Source: CAYLHB01 sp964383505
GTDB taxonomy: Bacteria; Patescibacteriota; Minisyncoccia; Phycocordibacterales; UBA12088
DNA length: 6,147 bases
Direction of reading: 5' to 3'
Assembly: GCA_964383505.1 (NCBI GenBank)
Contig: CAYLHB010000028.1
Span: 1 to 6,147, forward strand
Position numbers and translations under genes: made by a program. The notes beneath the pieces were generated by a model. The model made no database searches. It was not told the DNA's origin and saw only the letters and a program-made list of their open reading frames with translations. Within the stretch, counting starts at the first letter, position 1. The number at the start of each line of letters is the position of its first letter. This document shows positions 5,143-6,147 of this stretch, piece by piece.

Positions 5143-5171
5143 TTGCGTGCTTTGTCAATACATGCTATACT
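5143..5171 (+). promoter_or_regulatory. Extended -10 promoter of rpsO (predicted leaderless)
   Basis: TATACT (5166-5171, 5/6) preceded by TGC forms an extended -10. TTGCGT (5143-5148, matching in its TTG) lies at the ideal 17-base spacing. Only 6 bases separate the -10 from the ATG at 5178, so the mRNA should begin at the initiation codon. There is no Shine-Dalgarno (CTCACGCC precedes the ATG). Confidence 0.65.
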
Positions 5172-5177
5172 CACGCC

Positions 5178-5444
5178 ATGCTTACAAAGAGGAAGAAGGA
5201 AAACGTCATGAAGACCACCGCCCGTCACGATTCTGACACGGGCTCTCCGGAGGTGCAGGTGGGGCTTCTCACCAAGCAAATCAACGAGCTCGCGGCACAC
5301 CTTAAGAAGCACCCGAGCGATGTGCACTCACGAAGGGGGCTCCTTGGCATGGTTGCGAACCGACGCGCCCACCTCAAATACCTTGAGAAGAAAAACAAGC
5401 GTTCATACAACGCACTCATCAAAAAGCTTGATCTCAAAAAGTAG
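5178..5444 (+). CDS. rpsO: 30S ribosomal protein S15
   Basis: An 88-residue primary rRNA-binding protein of the small subunit that binds the 16S three-way junction and helix 22. Family landmarks are intact: DTGSPEVQV (20-28) and HLKKHPSDVHSRRGLL (41-56), then RRAHLKYL (62-69). T21, G22, Q27 and Y68 match the residues known to contact the junction, and H41, D48 and S51 those contacting helix 22. The start MLTKRKK fits the family; the internal ATG at 5208 would remove helix 1. In many bacteria S15 represses its own translation by binding a structure in its 5' leader. The promoter seen here leaves no room for a leader, so that mode of control is unlikely. Its usual downstream partner pnp is absent; a NYN nuclease follows after 85 bases. 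Confidence 0.98.
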   Translation: MLTKRKKENVMKTTARHDSDTGSPEVQVGLLTKQINELAAHLKKHPSDVHSRRGLLGMVANRRAHLKYLEKKNKRSYNALIKKLDLKK

Positions 5445-5513
5445 ATCGTTTGGGCAGGTATTGTGGTACTATCATCGGTAGCGTCTGTAACCGGTGTGCT
5501 TGTTTTTTTATGA

Positions 5514-5522
5514 TGTAGTAAT
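5514..5522 (+). promoter_or_regulatory. Weak extended -10 before the NYN gene
   Basis: TGT-AGTAAT (hexamer 5517-5522, 4/6 to consensus) ends 7 bases before the ATG at 5530, with no recognisable -35. TATGAT (5509-5514, 5/6) is an alternative that would leave a leader of about 9 bases. No Shine-Dalgarno is present (TTTTTCAT precedes the ATG). Read-through from rpsO is also possible, since I find no strong terminator between them. Confidence 0.25.
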
Positions 5523-5529
5523 TTTTCAT

Positions 5530-6087
5530 ATGGCAGTAGTTAAACACAAAGGACAGAGGGTAGGGGTGTTCGTAGACACACAAAACCTGTACCACAGTGC
5601 AAAAAATCTTTACCAAGCGAAAGTGAATTTCAACAATGTACTCAAGGCCGCAGTCGCGGACCGCACCCTCGTGCGGGCAATCGCATACGTGGTCACCACG
5701 GAGAGCGGGGAAGAACAGGGGTTCTTTGAAGCACTCGCGAAAATTGGTATTGAGGCAAAAACAAAAGACCTTCAGATATTTTACGGCGGGGCGAAGAAGG
5801 CTGATTGGGACGTGGGTATGGCGATAGATGCGATAAAAATGGCGCCGAAGCTCGATGCGGTGGTACTCGCGACGGGCGATGGCGACTTTGTACCCCTCGT
5901 TGAGTACCTGAAAACAACTGGTGGCTGTCAGGTCGAGGTCATTTCGTTCGGTCGCTCGAGCAGTGCGAGACTCAAAGAGGCGGCGGATGATTTTGTTGAC
6001 ATGGACGAGGACCATGAGCACTACACCCTCAAGGGCTCGTCGAGGTCCCGTGCCGCTTCGTGGGGAACCGCAAAACGGCTTGCGTGA
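5530..6087 (+). CDS. NYN (LabA/DUF88-like) PIN-fold nuclease
   Basis: A 185-residue protein with a single NYN domain, a PIN-like metal-dependent nuclease fold usually linked to RNA processing or decay. Conserved acidic positions are present: D16 in VGVFVDTQNLY, D94 and D100 in WDVGMAIDAIKM, and D117/D119 in VVLATGDGDFVPLV, as is the late strand VEVISFGRSSSARL. These acids are expected to hold Mg2+ or Mn2+. The substrate is unknown. Residues from about 157 are an acidic then Ser/Arg/Ala-rich tail, probably disordered. The ATG at 5530 places the first beta-strand 10 residues in, as usual. An in-frame GTG at 5494 would add twelve hydrophobic residues and is less likely. Its position 85 bases after rpsO is compatible with a role in RNA metabolism, but this is only context. 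Confidence 0.9.
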   Translation: MAVVKHKGQRVGVFVDTQNLYHSAKNLYQAKVNFNNVLKAAVADRTLVRAIAYVVTTESGEEQGFFEALAKIGIEAKTKDLQIFYGGAKKADWDVGMAIDAIKMAPKLDAVVLATGDGDFVPLVEYLKTTGGCQVEVISFGRSSSARLKEAADDFVDMDEDHEHYTLKGSSRSRAASWGTAKRLA

Positions 6088-6130
6088 GAGTAGTGTTCAC
6101 TTACTCCTACCCACATCCGATTAATTGCCT

Positions 6131-6147
6131 TGTCGTGTGGCCGAGGG
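6131..6147 (+). tRNA. Possible 5' end of a tRNA-Leu or tRNA-Ser, cut by window edge
   Basis: The last bases, TGTCGTG-TG-GCCGAGGG, have the layout of a type II tRNA start: a 7-base acceptor strand, T8-G9, then GCCGAG of the D-arm, typical of Leu and Ser tRNAs. Only 17 bases are visible and the inferred first base is T, which is unusual, so this is a hint only. The 3' half outside the window would decide it. Confidence 0.3.

Noticed and set aside
3302..5177. dif site or integrated mobile element around the recombinase
   Set aside because: No dif-like 28-mer, no flanking attachment repeats and no phage or transposon genes; neighbours are housekeeping genes.
5476..5509. Terminator after rpsO
   Set aside because: CGGT/ACCG gives only a 4-bp stem and the T7 run lies 9 bases past it, so intrinsic termination is not supported.
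6088..6106. Terminator after the NYN gene
   Set aside because: GAGTA/TACTC can pair but the loop region is cramped, and no T tract follows.
1..6147. CRISPR array or insertion sequence
   Set aside because: No regularly spaced repeats, no transposase and no terminal inverted repeats with target duplications were seen.

Overview
The window looks like a chromosomal stretch of a bacterium with a small, compact genome and roughly half GC content. I favour the Candidate Phyla Radiation (Patescibacteria, Parcubacteria-like). The reasons are a TrmB-type transcription factor, two tRNA genes with no encoded 3' CCA next to a CCA-adding enzyme, a single Xer recombinase with an exonuclease III-type gene directly behind it, and short 5' regions almost without Shine-Dalgarno sequences. 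This placement is an inference from gene content and style, not from a phylogeny.

Layout. 1-212 holds no assignable gene. 213-1266 is a minus-strand block: tRNA-Arg(UCG), a TrmB-like regulator with a clear promoter and an overlapping palindrome, then tRNA-Gly(GCC). Divergent to it, 1317-2789 encodes an HD-domain CCA tRNA nucleotidyltransferase. It is followed after 23 bp by a possible 57-residue small gene at 2813-2986, which has the only good Shine-Dalgarno in the window. 2987-3301 is a convergent intergenic region. It is rich in secondary structure: a 20-bp imperfect hairpin, an interlocking pair of inverted repeats, and a perfect DnaA-box nonamer. 3302-5029 is a minus-strand two-gene unit: a tyrosine recombinase (Xer family), then exodeoxyribonuclease III. 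Divergent from it are rpsO (ribosomal protein S15, 5178-5444) and a NYN/LabA-like nuclease (5530-6087). The last 17 bases resemble the 5' end of a tRNA-Leu or tRNA-Ser that continues outside the window.

Function. The left half concerns tRNA supply and maturation: both tRNAs end at the discriminator base, so the neighbouring cca product would be needed to complete them. The right half combines DNA maintenance (Xer chromosome-dimer resolution, AP-site repair) with translation (S15) and a probable RNA-processing NYN nuclease.

Pattern worth attention. All five promoter-proximal protein genes have a -10-like hexamer ending 6-7 bases before the ATG and lack a properly spaced Shine-Dalgarno. This predicts leaderless mRNAs. 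In two cases (the TrmB-like gene and rpsO) the promoter is strong enough to be convincing; in the other three it is only suggestive.
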